In this document: in pieces, positions 23,746 to 37,085 of the stretch
Layout: every line of letters begins with the position of its first letter
Position numbering within the stretch: position 1 is the first letter of the stretch
Assembly (NCBI RefSeq): GCF_025698545.1
Contig: NC_068567.1
Location: forward strand, 6,510,001 to 6,574,000
Source of the DNA: Gossypium raimondii
Lineage: Eukaryota; Streptophyta; Magnoliopsida; Malvales; Malvaceae
Direction of reading: 5' to 3'
Length of the DNA stretch: 64,000 nt
Program-made: the position numbers and the translations under genes
The notes under the pieces: model-generated
The model's database searches: none
The model's input: only the letters and a program-made list of their open reading frames with translations
Told to the model about the DNA's origin: nothing

Positions 23746-24745
23746 TGTTTACATTTTTGCTTGTATTATCTAAAAGGAAGAAACTTGGACACCCTAAAAA
23801 ATAGGGATAAAACATGTAGACTTTAAATTTTTTTTTATAATTTTCTTTTGGCTGTCATTAATTTTAGAATTTTCTCAATTTTGGTCCCTATGAATTTGTA
23901 TCACATTGTCAATTAAATAATTTTATAAAAATTATAACGTTTTAGGTACAAAAATCAAAATTAAGTTTTAAGATTAATGTGAACAGAAAATTTCAAGAAC
24001 TCAATGTTTGTCTTATCCAAAAAAAAAAAAAGGGTTTTATTAATTTTAAATTTAATATTATTGATGCAAGAAATTTTTTTTAATTATTGATGCAAAATTT
24101 GAGTTATAATAGTGGTACATACAAGAACTGTGTGCCAAGAGCCATTAATAAACATAGAGAGCAAGGCCAAAAGATTGCTCTTTGCGAAAAATGAATTTAT
24201 AAAAATTAAAATATAATTTTATTATTATATTAATTTACAATTTCACAAAATTTAAAGGAATTAAATGACAGTTTTATTATATTTGGGAGACCAAGATCCC
24301 TTTATCTACACATATTGGTCCTTGGCTTGCAGTAAAATTGATTAATGTGAAAACTTAAAAGATATTGTCCCTTGGAATCTAACGTTGTTAGAGGAGACTC
24401 GACAAAATCAGGGCAACTCGGGAGGACACCGTGCGACTGAGTAGACAAATAGTATAAGCCACGTGGCTAATTTACCTTAACGATGTAAACAGGTCGATAT
24501 TATTACATACCATAAGAGCATAATCTACAAGGAAAACTGGTAGTACTATGTTAATACTTAATACAAGCCATTGGGACTGATAATCACATCCTAAGACTGA
24601 GTTACACCAATAATACAAATTCATAGCTAACATTGTCAAATAATCTAAATCTATGGTGAGAAATCTTCAGAGCTATTCAGCTGAAAGTGTTGAATTGCTG
24701 CTGTAACAATACAAGACTGCCCTAACTTTCTTTCTGATGTTTGTG
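23746..24745. other. intergenic, includes dispersed repeat and CAP-H2 3' flank
   Basis: Positions about 24080-24310 are a diverged direct copy of 15440-15660. The part from about 24350 to 24745 is probably the 3' UTR and downstream flank of the condensin gene. No other gene is seen. Confidence 0.45.
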
Positions 24746-27700
24746 TCACAGTGCCGAATGCAGGTCCACAGGTTCGACCAATCGAGATCTTCGTCTCCTC
24801 TTGCCCTCAGGAGTGCATCTTACACCGCTGAACTTCCCAAGCTTAACAGAAGCTTTGCAATTCTGTGATGACAACTTTGTTGATCCATAATCTGAATCCG
24901 CATTTATCGATTGACATTTCTCCGGTGAAGATATATTTCTGTCAGCTTTTGTAGGTTTTTTACGTGATGGTGATTTACCTCTCTTTTTGGGAATTCCAAG
25001 TTGAGTTTCCACACTCCTCTTGTCCTGCTTAAGGATCTGGACATGGAAAGGGTTTTCAGCCGTATAACAAACAGACTCACCACAAAGTCCGGTTCGTTCT
25101 AACCCAACATCTCCATTGTTCACCTGTATGATGAACACACAGGTTCTTATAAGTGTACTGCAACAATTGGAGAAATGCAGAGATTTGCTTAGGAATGAAA
25201 AAGAAATACCAATTGGAGAAGTGCAGAAAAGGAACGAGCAACATCATGCTTTTCTTGACCCTTAACAAGATCACCGAATGGCATGACATCTTTGTTGGCT
25301 TCAAGTGATAGCTTGTCAAGAATTCTTTCACCATACTCATGAATATCAAATGGGGGATGTGAATCCTGTCAAAAAAAGAAAAAGCTATGCTTAGTTTAAA
25401 TTGCCCAGAAAAAAAAAAAAAACTTAAGAAGAGCAATGAGAGAGAAAAAGATTAGTGATCATAATCATGTAAAACCAGAATCAGTATAAGAAATGGAATT
25501 AAAGCCAACTTTATTTACCTGCTCTTCCAAGTTGTGCTCTATTTTCTGTTTCCATGACGAAACTCGAGCAGCCAGTTCAGTTTGCTTCTCATTTTCAGCT
25601 ATGCTGGCAAGCAGAGCATCCTGCAAGAAAAAATACATGAAATATATACAGGCAAGGAGACAGACCGTAGTTCACTGAGTGCCAGGATTTAACTAACTAG
25701 CAGCAATTGATGATCACTACTTTCACTAGCAGCAGTCAAATATGAGAATGAGCTATCCAAACGGAATGTACGAGAAAGGGATAAACCAAATATAAAGGCA
25801 CTGAAAAAATAATTCCAGAGATAGCTAACAATAAAAGATAATCAAGCATTTCGATTCTCTAAAACAGTGACGACTTCTTGATGGACCTAATAACACATCA
25901 AGCATAAAAGAACATAACCGATAGGTCTTTTTTTTCCTTAAAAGGAGAAAAGAGAGGTAGGTTGGAAAGCAAATATACTGAGCACCTAGTTAGAGAAGGG
26001 ACGAAACGAGCAGTACCTCTCTCCTTTTTTAAGAGAAATTTTAAGAATACAGTCCAGTGTAAAGCAGAATACAGAAGGGCATCACAGAATCCATGTTCCA
26101 CCACATATGATGGACAAAGGCTTACCCATTGTTTGGTTATTATAAATGCCAAGACAAAGTATGCTTACCAGGTGAGAGCGGCAAAGATCTTCCAGGCTTG
26201 CTTGAGAACATGGATCTCCATTGTCAAACATTTCATTCTTTCCAAGTTCAGCATCACCATTCTCATGCTATGAAAAGATCAATCAATGAGAAACAACGGA
26301 AAAAAATCTCATAGTCTCTAGTGGTTAAATACAATAAATGATCATATCATAGATATGCTTACCTTCTCATTCTTGAAAGGTAAATCTTCATCCATAGGCA
26401 TATTCTCTGGCTCGTCAAAATCAGGTCCACCAAAGTCAGCATTCTCATCATGATAACCATTGTTTTCGTTATCTTCTTCGAAATTAGCAAAAATATTAGC
26501 AACACCAGTTCCTTGCCCAGTTAGTGATTGCCGAAGCTGAAAATAGCAAACTTGTTTACAAACTAACCATGCATCACCTTCACCTAAGTACAACTTTTAG
26601 TAAACATACCTTTTCGTATAATGGAGGAGACTTGGATTCCCTTTGTTTTTCAATGGCATTCTGCCGTCTCTCCCACATTTCTGAAAGTTCAGGACTAATG
26701 GTACCCCGCAATCTAGCGAGTGGAAACAAAGTGGTTATCTTTGTAGAATTTACCCCATTTTTTCTGGAAGCTTTTACTGCTTGTCAGGAAAAACCAAAAG
26801 AAACCAAGATTAGGTACTGACCGAAACTAACGGGTAGGAAAAAGGACATGCATGAAACCGCGGTTTAACTACCTTTTCTGAAAGGCCTCACTTTCAAGTT
26901 TCCAGGTTCATGGGGATTCAGAGGTTTCCATGGATCATTATCATCGTCGTCGTCATCTGAATCATCTAAGTCTCTAGGATTTGAATACCTATCATCCATA
27001 TCACATCCATGATCTACATTCCCAAAGTCATCAGTGGCAGAAGGAACGGCCCCAATATTACAATCATTAACACCAAAATCGCAATCAACCCTAGGAGATT
27101 GATTAGCATTAGTATCCTTATTCTTTCTGTGAGATGATTTATGTGCAGTTCCCCCTGAACGCCATGTGGGAGACTGAAAGCTCTTGCGCCTTGAACTTCC
27201 CTTATTAGTGCCATATTCACCTTTACCAGCATCATCACCATTCAAATAATCATCAACAGCTGCTGCATCATATGGATCTAATAGAATAAAATCCTGATAG
27301 AGATCATTTGTTGCCAACTGCAACCACAAATTTATACATAACAATCAAAGAGTTAGGCAACATAGTTAGTCAAACTTCATCATACTATCGAGTGAAGCAA
27401 CTATAAATACCAGATAGGACTCTAACTCGCTGCCATCACCAGAAGTGTCTAAACAATCACCTTCAAGAACAACTAAATTTGCGGGGGGCTTCACAAAGTG
27501 GTTAACCAAAGTGTCATTGTTCGTCGAACTATCTAAGCTAATCTTTGCTTCCACTGCAAATATAAGCGTTGGTTTTAGCTGATACTATAAACAATTTAAA
27601 CCCGAAGTGAAAAAAAGTGGTCATCAATTCAAAGTCACCTGGAATGTCATCTAAGTCCCAAAATTTATCATGGTCCTCATCCGGAGAAGCACGTGAAGCA

Positions 27701-28313
27701 CTTTCTTCGGCCTGAACCGATTCACCATTGGGTTGATCTTGTTGCCTGTTGAAACATATGCACCATCTTTTATAAGTACAATGCTTCATTTAATTTAAGG
27801 AGCAATCCTTACTGACATTGAATATGACAATGTGGAAGTACCATGAAAAAACAAAGAATTTGGGAACTAAAAAGAAACCTCTTTTGAGAAAGAAATTCCA
27901 AAGCATGCAAAACCAAGTTGTATAGATACTCTACTTTTCGGCTATACACTTGAACTGAACCCTGAAGCAACAATGCAGCTGCATAGAAAAATAAATAAAT
28001 ACATAAATAAAAAATAATTAGAAAACCCACAAGAATTTAAAGAAAAAAAAAGGATTCTTCTTTTTTAGAGAAAATCGAAAATTAAGGCAGAACCTTCAGC
28101 GAAATTTACTGAGCTATGTCCGTCATCGTCTTGGGAGCCAGTAATTTCACCGGAACAAATCTTCAAGAGATAATCTTCAAGCTTTTTGGCAAGATCGACT
28201 TCCCAATTAGCTTCCAAATCACGCTCCGGCTGGAGTCCGTGGAACTTCCCAATTTCACCACCGCCGGCCTCTCCGTTTTGGGGTTGCTTTTGGTGCCCTG
28301 GCATATTCTTCAT
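24746..28313 (-). CDS. CAPH2: condensin-2 complex subunit H2 (CAP-H2)
   Basis: Eleven minus-strand exons: 28313-28094, 27978-27879, 27745-27639, 27553-27411, 27317-26873, 26776-26610, 26536-26363, 26267-26169, 25620-25519, 25365-25210, 25123-24746. All introns are GT-AG and phases close to 696 aa. The N-terminal condensin H2 domain (about 25-140) shows [20 protein letters not shown], followed by [40 protein letters not shown] block sits near 155-185. An acidic run (about ten Asp) precedes [13 protein letters not shown] at about 315-330. The C-terminal domain covers about 485-600, and a basic KRRRRSR motif near the end suggests nuclear targeting. CAP-H2 is the kleisin subunit of condensin II, bridging the SMC2/SMC4 heads and shaping chromosomes in the nucleus. 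A second in-frame ATG at 28304 is also possible. It looks complete. Confidence 0.92.
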
Positions 28314-30541
28314 CCGTAGTTAGGGTTTAGATTTGGGTTTGATTCGGTGTTGACGTTGACTTGAAGACATTTGGGGATACCCAGAGTTTTTAGGTTGGGC
28401 AAAATGGGGGAGTATATTCAGTTTGTTTGCCGAGAAAATTTTGAGAGAAAACGAAGGAAAAGAAGGAACTTTGGGGCAGCAAAGTCCAGCGTCTATGGCG
28501 AAGAGAGAGAGAGAGAGAGAATTCAAAAACCTTGAACGGACTGTTTTTCCCGCTTAGTGGAGCAGAGAGATTTGCTGTTTGGTGACATATACTAACCTTT
28601 GGGCTGGACTTAGACATGTCTCTGGCACTGGCAGGCCAATCTGTCCAGCCCGGTATTTGTGGCTCAAGTTTTGAATTTATTTTTGAGATAAGACAACATT
28701 GAATCGTGAATTTGATAATTCCTTTCAATTTGATGTCTGAATTTTTTTGGAACAATGATAAAATATAGTAACGTTATAAAAGTAGGTGATGATGTGGCAT
28801 AATATCAATGTACTACATCATTATATATCAAAACTCAAAAAAGTTACTAAATTTCAAAATTATAAATGAATAAAAATTAAAAAATTAAAAAGTTGTCATG
28901 TTCAAAAATTAAATATTGTTTTATCCCTTATTTTTTAATTAATTCAGTTTTAGATATAATTTAATAATAAATTATTATAAGTATTTATTAATATAAAATT
29001 TTATTTTTCATTTTTAAAATTTAAATAATATTAATTGAAGAATTAAAGAAAATTTATGTTGCAAGATAGAAAAATGTAACTAGTACATTTTTTTTCCTAT
29101 TTAATGAAAGTGTATATTAAATTCGAAAGTCATTTTCCAAATCATGATTAAGAAATGTTTAATTCATGAATTTTATTTTCGTCTATGTTGATGATTTAAT
29201 TTCACAACGTGTAGAAGATGTGTGGTTCACTTTGTTTCATATAAAGTGGAGAGTCGTCGGATAAGATGATCAGAAGTGGCCAAAACATTGAGAAAATTTG
29301 AAGTGGAAATAAGTAGGAGAAAGGAAAGGAAAGAGTCTCGGTTTTGCCCCAGGCCTTGGGTCCTATATGCTCTTAAGCCCGGTCACAAGGTGTCATGTGT
29401 CAAGACCTTATAGGAGAGTCCAAGGCAAGTGGTCAAGTGGTATGCCATTATATATATGTCTAGGTTGAGTGGTACTATGATTTGCTTTCTATATTATGTC
29501 GGATGGGGACGTAGCAGTTGGAGTCTGATGTGACCGTTAATAGGTGGGGTCCTCTCGAATGTCGACTCAAGTGATCCATTTGAAGTGTGACTTCAAGGGG
29601 TATGTTCGAGGTATTCCTTCAAGATATTATTTTAAGGGGTTCGTCTAAACCATCTGTAACATTATTACTCGATTCAAGAAGTTTGGGTATAACAATTTGC
29701 ACCTTTGTAAACTTTTTTACTACACAAAGTTATAATGTTGTTATATGTTTTTATTTTTTACAATTATTGGACACGTGACAAATTATAACATCATTTGTAG
29801 AGTTTTTTTTTTAATTCCATTATTGAGTCTAGGTTGAATCTCGGAAAAACGGTTCCAAGACATTTTTTTCCGTTTACAAGATTCAAAATTAATATATTGT
29901 TTCAATATCTGAAATTTATTGTTGCTTGATTGAATAATATTGATAAAATTTTTAATTTTACCAACAAATTCTCTCATTGAGAAATGTAAATTCAAACTTT
30001 GAAAAAACATGGTTGAAGCAACAATTACGAACCAAGGAACCAGTAAACATAAACATGAAAAGAAGCATGAGAAACTTTTTCTCAAGATTTTATTATGCTT
30101 TGGAAACAGAAAATGGGAACAACTCCCAGAGATCAAAACTGAAACCTTATTATACCAAAAGAATTTTACTTTTTTAATATAATATAAAAACTAAAAGTAT
30201 AAATCTTCCTTAAAATTCACGAAAATGACAGAAGATGAAATTAAAAGGAAATTATACTAAAAATCCAATGCTTTCCAATTTTCATCAATAAAAATTTTAC
30301 TTACATTGCTAAGCATCCTTATTCAACAAGCAAAGATGCATGAAACTTCATGTCTAGCTTCCACATTTATTATCATTTCGTAAGATACTAAGTCATACCG
30401 TAGACCCTAAAACTTAGTTCGATTATCTAAATCTATAACCAATCCTTCTCTTACTACATTTCTTTATTCTCATTTATTCTCTATACATAAACTTATTCAT
30501 CATCTTTTTCAGATATATATGTATATATATTTCTCCGATAT
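28314..30541. other. intergenic between CAP-H2 and the pectin methylesterase
   Basis: 28314-28560 is the CAP-H2 5' UTR and promoter side, with a GA dinucleotide run at about 28503-28520. Positions 28690-29160 are AT-rich with MITE-like phrases. Positions 29220-29560 are less AT-rich but show no usable frame. Positions 30230-30541 are the esterase 3' flank. Frames in 29587-30177 are low-complexity and unsupported. Confidence 0.4.
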
Positions 30542-32293
30542 CTATACACCAGGAACCATGCCGGCGATGTAAGGCACCCCAGAGCTCGTGATCCATTCAT
30601 CACCACGTAAGAACACACCAGCAGTGAATTCCTTAGCTTGAGCGTCATTGATCTGTTGTATACCTTTCCATTTAACCCTATTGGTCTGGACCGCACCAGG
30701 TCCTCGGTTTTTGAACTCGGCGTACCACAAAGTGTCGAGGGCGAAGGTGCCTTGCCACGGCATCCATCCTTCGGGGGTGACGATGTCGTCGAGCTGAGAT
30801 TGCATGATGATGGTCCTTGAGTACTGTTTCCAAGGCCGACCGAGGTGTGTTTTACTCGTGGCCTTAACCGGAAGGTAGTCCTGTGCGCCGGAGATGGTGC
30901 AGTTTTGGAGGACGATACCGGAAACCTCACGGCGTTCGGTCCGTCCTTGGGCGGTGATGATGCATTGTTGGTTGTCGAGTGGTTTATTAACGATAAGCTT
31001 GCAGTTCTGTAAGACGGTAGCGGCGTCGCCGAAGACGAAGTCAATGGTGCCGGAGACGGTGCAGTCCCTGTAGAATTGACGGTGACTGTGGGTGTAAAGC
31101 GTGTCTTGGTAGCCATCCATTTGACAATTGTAGAAGATGGACCGATCACTTTGGACCATAAGTGCCACTGCTTGGTGCTTGATCGCTCCAGCTGTGTTTT
31201 CTATTTTAATATTCTTTGCAATAAATCTTTCACCCACAACAGCTGTGAATATTGATATATGTCAGTCAATATAATTCTATACACTGTAAATTAAACTCAT
31301 ATAGATATGATACTTACCAAGAGTTGCAGTCTTGAATGTGACGGTGCCATCGACAAAGTTCATCCGACCGGTAATGACAGTCTTGGTCGGTCCATCTCCG
31401 ACGAACACAACATTAGTCATAGTTTTAGCAACCAAAACTTGTTCATTATAAACGCCAGCCTTAATATGGATCACAAATGGAGCTGTATTTTTCATAGGCA
31501 CTTCCTTTAAGGCTTCATTGATGCTATTAAATTTGCCGCTACCATCTTTAGCAACCACCACATTAGGTTTCATGTCCGCCGCATTTTGTTGCAGTAGTTG
31601 TCGTTGCTTAAAGCTAACCCACGAAGGGAACCCATCTTCCGCCATTAGCTTACGTCCCGTGCTGACGCCTTCCATGCCTGGAATGTTAAGGTCCTTAATG
31701 ATTTTAGTTATGTCGGTCACCATGGCTAACCCATTGCTGGTTAACTTTTGTGAAGTACTCAACAACGCCTTCATTTTCACACCGGTTTCAGTGGATACGT
31801 TCACGAACCCGTCTAAGCATGTTTGTTCATACGTAATGGCACCACCCATCCATATCTTGAGATTCTCGACGTATTCGTCTAGCTTACTAACGTCGAATGC
31901 ACCGAGTTGATTAAACGAGGCTTTGAGGTCGTCAATGGCGTACCCCATGAGCTCTTTGCAATTGTCGACAGCTTGACGAGTCATGGGGTCTTTAGCCGCG
32001 TTTTGGATAGTAGAGGAATTGGCGATCACTTTGCCAATCTCTTGGATTGCCGCTTGAAAACCGACCTTTATCAGCTCTTTGGGATCGGTGGTGTTGGCGT
32101 TCGAAAGACTATTTTCACATGTTTGTCTATAATCAGTAGTTTGACATATGGATTGGGCCGCTTTTTCGGAAGTAGAGACTTTGGCATCACCATTGTCACT
32201 ATCTTTTGCACGGCTGACACCAACGGCTATTGCTGCTACCATAGCCACCAAAAGCACGGAACAAATACCAATGATTGCCGGAAGTTTTCCCAT
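30542..32293 (-). CDS. pectin methylesterase with N-terminal inhibitor pro-region
   Basis: Two exons, 32293-31318 and 31242-30542, with a 75-bp GT-AG intron, give 558 aa. The start is ATG 32293 (MGKLPAIIG); the codon two before it is TTG, so a longer start is not supported. Residues 5-27 form a signal anchor. About 43-196 is the PMEI domain with four Cys (50, 59, 112, 159). RKLM at 214-217 fits the processing site of group 2 esterases. The catalytic domain (about 240-545) has GVYNE, Gln349 in QAVALM, Gln371-Asp372 in GYQDTLY, Asp393 in IDFVFG and Arg461 in LGRPW, so all active-site residues are present. It removes methyl esters from cell-wall homogalacturonan after secretion and release of the pro-region. 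I cannot name the exact paralogue. The gene is complete. Confidence 0.93.
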
Positions 32294-33127
32294 TTTCAAA
32301 GACCCTTTTTTTTAATTCAAATCAATTAAAGAGAACCCTTATTGGCAAAGCTAGTAAGAATCTTAATCTTTGTTTAGATGTTGAGATTCAGTTTGAGGAA
32401 ACCCTTTGTTCAAATACAAGAAACTTAGAGAACATGAACCGTTAAAAACAAAAATGATTCATTTGTGGTTAAAACTTAAGAACAAAAGAAATGGTTGGAT
32501 TTTTTATGATACAGAATTCATTTTCCAAACTTTATGTTGTTTTAAATCTTTGTTTGAGTCTAAAATATTGGGTTTCGCTTGAAAATTGAATGGTGGGATT
32601 ACATGCTTCTTTTCTAGCCATTCTCTAAAGCATTGTAAGGGTTATTTTTAGGTATTGGAACCATCTTTCACACAAACTTGAAAGCAAAATTGCATATATT
32701 TAGAAAGAAATCATCCCTTGCTTTAAAAAAGGAAATTAATTATGGAAAGTAGAGTTGTTGCAATTTTTATCATAAAACTGTAACCAAAAAAGGAAACAAA
32801 TTATCCTGTCCACTGAATTTTAAGAATGCAACTTAACTTTCTTAACATAATGACAATAATAGCCCTTAAACGGTAAAAGTACCAGGAAAGCCCCTGTATT
32901 TAGGGGTGGGTTCCATTTCGGTCCCTCTATTGAAAAAATAGATAAATTAATCCTTATACATTTCAAAAACGTGTAAATTAGCCCCTTCGTTAATTTTTTC
33001 TGTTAAAGGATGATGTAGACATTAACTTAAATGGTTAATTTCTAAATTGGTCCCTGAACTATAGCTAAAATATCATTTTGAATTTTTTTTAAAATATTTA
33101 ACAATATTTCAAAATAAATCTTAAAAG
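32294..33127. promoter_or_regulatory. esterase upstream region with truncated MITE
   Basis: The esterase 5' flank runs from 32294 to about 32860. From about 32870 to 33127 there is a MITE-like half element (TTTCGGTCCCTC and AAATTGGTCCCTGAACT phrases) whose partner end is missing; the neighbouring LTR fragment may have cut it. No promoter element was placed with confidence. Confidence 0.4.
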
Positions 33128-33880
33128 TAAATGTAATAACTCAATTTGCCCGGGCCCATCATAATAATAATAGACCAAAAATAATTAAATAAGTCCAAGT
33201 ATTAGGTCCATTTACAATAGTCATCAGCCCAAATTACATTCAAGTCCAAATTTAACCCTAGCCCAAAATACTTAAAAAATTTTCAGAAAGAAAAAGGGGC
33301 CTAAACCCTAATGCGCCGCACCCCCTGCTGCCACCCACATGCCTCCGCAACGGGCCCATCGCCCGAGGCCTGGCCACCTTGCACCGAAATGGCAAGGTCC
33401 TTTCCGTTAACCTCGCCTAGCCTTGCAAAACAGAACAAAAAGAGAAGACAGAGCAGAAAAAGGCAAAAACGAAAGCAGAAACAATAGAAATAATAGTAAA
33501 AATGATATACAGTGTTGTAAATGGCTATAAAAGCCAAACATATCAATGTAATATGGCTACAGACAATCAAATACAAAAAAAACACGAATATCAATAAAAA
33601 AACATAATAGAAAATTCTAAAGGTGATTCCTTTTTTTCTTTTGTTTTATTTTAGAATAGATTTATTTTGTAAATAGAAAATAAATAAATAAAAACAACAA
33701 AAGAAAGGTTTAGAGAAAATAAATCTTCGCGCTCCGTCACCGGGAACGGCTGAGGTAGCCACTTCCGATGAAAAGTGGTCAAAAACCGAAGGGTTTTTAA
33801 CATTCGGATTGTTTTTGTGAGGATTTCGGGAATTTCTGGCCCGGATTTAGGTTTAGGAGGGTCAAAATAGATTTTTAATA
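33128..33880 (+). mobile_element. plus-strand LTR fragment (Gypsy type)
   Basis: It begins TGTAATAACTCAATTTGCCCGGGCCC-like and includes a GC-rich patch (about 33305-33420), a GGCTATAAAAGCC promoter-like palindrome near 33520, and the CTTCGCGCTCCG block near 33725. I recognise this order as typical of cotton Gypsy LTRs. The 97-codon frame on its minus strand is not a gene. No interior adjoining it in the right orientation is recognisable, so it may be a solo or truncated LTR. Confidence 0.6.
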
Positions 33881-36800
33881 CTATTATTTACATTTTTCCT
33901 GCACATTCTTATATTATGATAATTAGATTTTAAAGCTGAAATTTTAGTAGCACTTTCACCAATGAAATATCAAATTCTTACCGTTTTAATTTTAGTTTTA
34001 AAGTAAAAAAAAATTATTTCAAATTGGTTTCAAATTTCAAAACATTTTAATTACATCTCTAAACTATCGATATTAAATCAATCAGACCCTTTCGTTATTG
34101 AAATTATTAATTTTACCATTAAATGACATGTAAAATTTTATGTGACGTAATTTTATTCAGATCTCAATCCAAAACAATGATGATTGGCACCATAGGCAGA
34201 CTTACCATCTCAGAAACAAATAACTAAGCTGTTTTATCAAAAGAGAAAATCCATACATACAGAGAGATTTATTTAGGCAATTAATAATATTACAGATAAC
34301 TCTATCTTTTTCAATGATAAGGATAATCCCGGTACAAAGTTCATCAAAATTCTATTTTATTACTACTCAGATATCAACTCATGCTGAAACAGTCCCGAAG
34401 AAACTTAATAATTAACTTTAACCTGTTGATAACTCAGGCATTTGAATGTAAAGTCAGAAATATCACGTTTTATACTCATTCATCAATACCATTTTCTCAG
34501 ACTATCATGTATCTTGTTACTCTCGTATGAACAGACTAACTGACACTGCGAGCCCCCTGTAACAATGGTTATACAACCTCAGAGCTTTTCGGTATTGATA
34601 CTCTATCTCGAAGCAACAAACAATCATCGATTCCACATTCGAAGTTCTGAATCAGAAATCAATTTATGCTAAACCCCCTTTTTGACTTATAATTTGTTAA
34701 CATATTTCTAAATTCCACGAATTCACTTAGTAAGCATCAATTTAACTTATCATCCAGCTAACATATATTCATCATCTGATAAGATCAATCACGTATTCAT
34801 CGCTCGTAAAGCACACAAAAGTTTCTTATTCAGATCATCCGAAACTATGATCACTTCCCTCATATAATAATCACTTACAAACTTAAAAGTTTTCGACGAT
34901 TCGAGCTATCTTTGCTGTGCCACGTTCAAGCTATCCTTATTGTCCCCAAATTTCAAATTTTTCACTGACATTAAACATTTTAAACTCTTATAGTCATCAA
35001 ATATGTCACATAACTCTTTTCATGCATCTTTAACTATATGGAATCACAAGATATCTCTGTACACTCTTTCATTAGAACACACTTCAAACCGTTCATTAAC
35101 GTATGGCTGAAAATCATAAACTCTTTATTTAACTCAGGCTGAACCATAACTGATGTTTCGGTTGACAATATCTTCGTGCAAAAGAAAGCTTCAACAACCG
35201 AATTAACTTTAATTTACCACAACATTTCTCAATTAGAATCGTTCCAATAGATATAATTCTGTATCAAGTCTTCAAGAATACAAATTCTTCTTCTAGACTA
35301 AACCTCAATCCATATATGTACATTCAAAGTTTATTTCCAATCTGGTAGATAGATTCAAACTCATATAACCCAATTAACTTTTCAATCAAATAATTCAGAT
35401 CAAATTAAACCACGGAATCGGTCTTTTCGAAGAATTCTTCTCTTTTCATTAAAAGAATAACCCAGACATATCATTATACAGAAGCCACAACCATCATATA
35501 GAAATCATAATGTCATAATAAGATCGGCATCTTAATCATAACAATAGACAGTATCCCGGCTATTAATAAAGCATTTGAACACGAAGAAAATCAAATATGA
35601 TTTGAACAGCAACCAATGTAGAAGCACAACTTTTATAACTCTGATAACGGTATTGTAGTACTCCTAAATTTCAGAACAGAAATTATAATTATAATAGATA
35701 TAGCCATTTTCGTCAAATAGATATCTCTTATAGATAATCACATAGAATCATAAGAAAACCAGGATAGCGATATTTCAACATCTGAAGCTACACAAAATAT
35801 CAGAAAATTACAACTCATATAGAATGATATCAATTCCGATGGTATCCCAAAAAATGTCTAGAAAGATCAATGTCACTCATAAATATTGGAATCCAAAGTA
35901 ACAGAAGCAATATAATCTTCACGTATATTCAACAGAACAATAGCCAGTAAAAACAAAATATTAGCCTCATACAGACTTTATCGTCGATTTTCATATTCAC
36001 ACAAGGGAATAAATACCAGAAAAAGACATGGCAATGTCGAACATAACCCAAATAGACCAACAATACTTTCATCTATTAATATGTTTAGCTAATGTTCTCA
36101 TACGATAAGAATTCTTTCTGAAACTAAACAGTCACATATAGTTCTGAGGATAATTGTACACACAGAATGTCCAGAAGGAATCATAGTAACTGCCCAACTA
36201 TAGCCACTACACTCAGCCATCAATACAATACAAACATTATTCAACTGTCTAATTCTGTCATAAAAAAATTTCACATTATCTCTACACTAACAGAAATCAA
36301 TTCAGAAAAGCTTCCAGTTAATACTTTCTTTAGATAACATACCTGAATAGATCATTTAATCGGATTTAACTTCTTCTGTAACAGTAACTTTGCATAATCT
36401 GAGTAGTTTTTAGAACTATCCAATATCTCTTTTAATACTGTCTTCATTTGCTGATTCATTCACTTTTCTGACCACATTATTAATCTTCCGTACACAAACT
36501 TCTGTAACACTACACTCGTGAGCTTATTTAACTCAAATCTTACAGATTTCATTGTAACATTTTACTAATATGGGGGTGAGGGTAGTAAAGTCTCAAATTT
36601 AACTTACACATAAATGCACATAACACATACTATCGCAAATAACCAGTTCATTACTAATTTCACATTCTCAAAGCATTTAATAAACATTTGCTTTTAATCA
36701 CTTTTGTTCTTAACACATAATTCATATGCCAACTCAAATCACTAATTCACAATCGAAATTTCCATATAGCATCATAATCCAAATATCATAACTCATGTGC

Positions 36801-37085
36801 TCATATAATTATAACATTTATCAATAAAAAAATGTCATACTATTTGATCCATACCTTTATGAGTTTCAACTCATAATCAACACATTTTCACTCAAACATT
36901 TGAGTATTTACTTCTGTACTATCAGAATTAACTCGGTTGGAAAACATATTTGTCTCATCAAAATAATTTTCGTCAAAGTTGGGAGATATCACACTATCGC
37001 AGATTAAATGTGGCATGTATAGCTAGACTCATATTAGCTATGTTAGTCCTAGAACCGACTAAATCATAGCTCTAATACCAATCAA
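33881..37085 (-). mobile_element. decayed interior of a minus-strand LTR retroelement
   Basis: At about 37070-37085 the minus strand reads TTTGATTGGTATTAGAGC directly after the LTR end, a primer-binding site for initiator Met tRNA with one change from the usual TGGTATCAGAGC. The interior that follows (to lower coordinates) is AT-shifted and has no gag or pol frame; it could be an old Gypsy copy with many C-to-T changes or a non-coding large derivative. The lower boundary is unclear. Confidence 0.5.

Noticed and set aside
30493..31149. 218-codon frame on the same strand as the esterase
   Set aside because: It is an off-frame reading of esterase exon 2, Ser/Thr/Pro-rich from codon bias; the true frame has all catalytic residues.
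31277..32299. Esterase start six bases upstream (MKMGK)
   Set aside because: The upstream codon is TTG, not ATG; the first real ATG is at 32293.
33301..33594. 97-codon minus-strand frame with hydrophobic start
   Set aside because: It lies wholly in an LTR fragment and has no homologous features.
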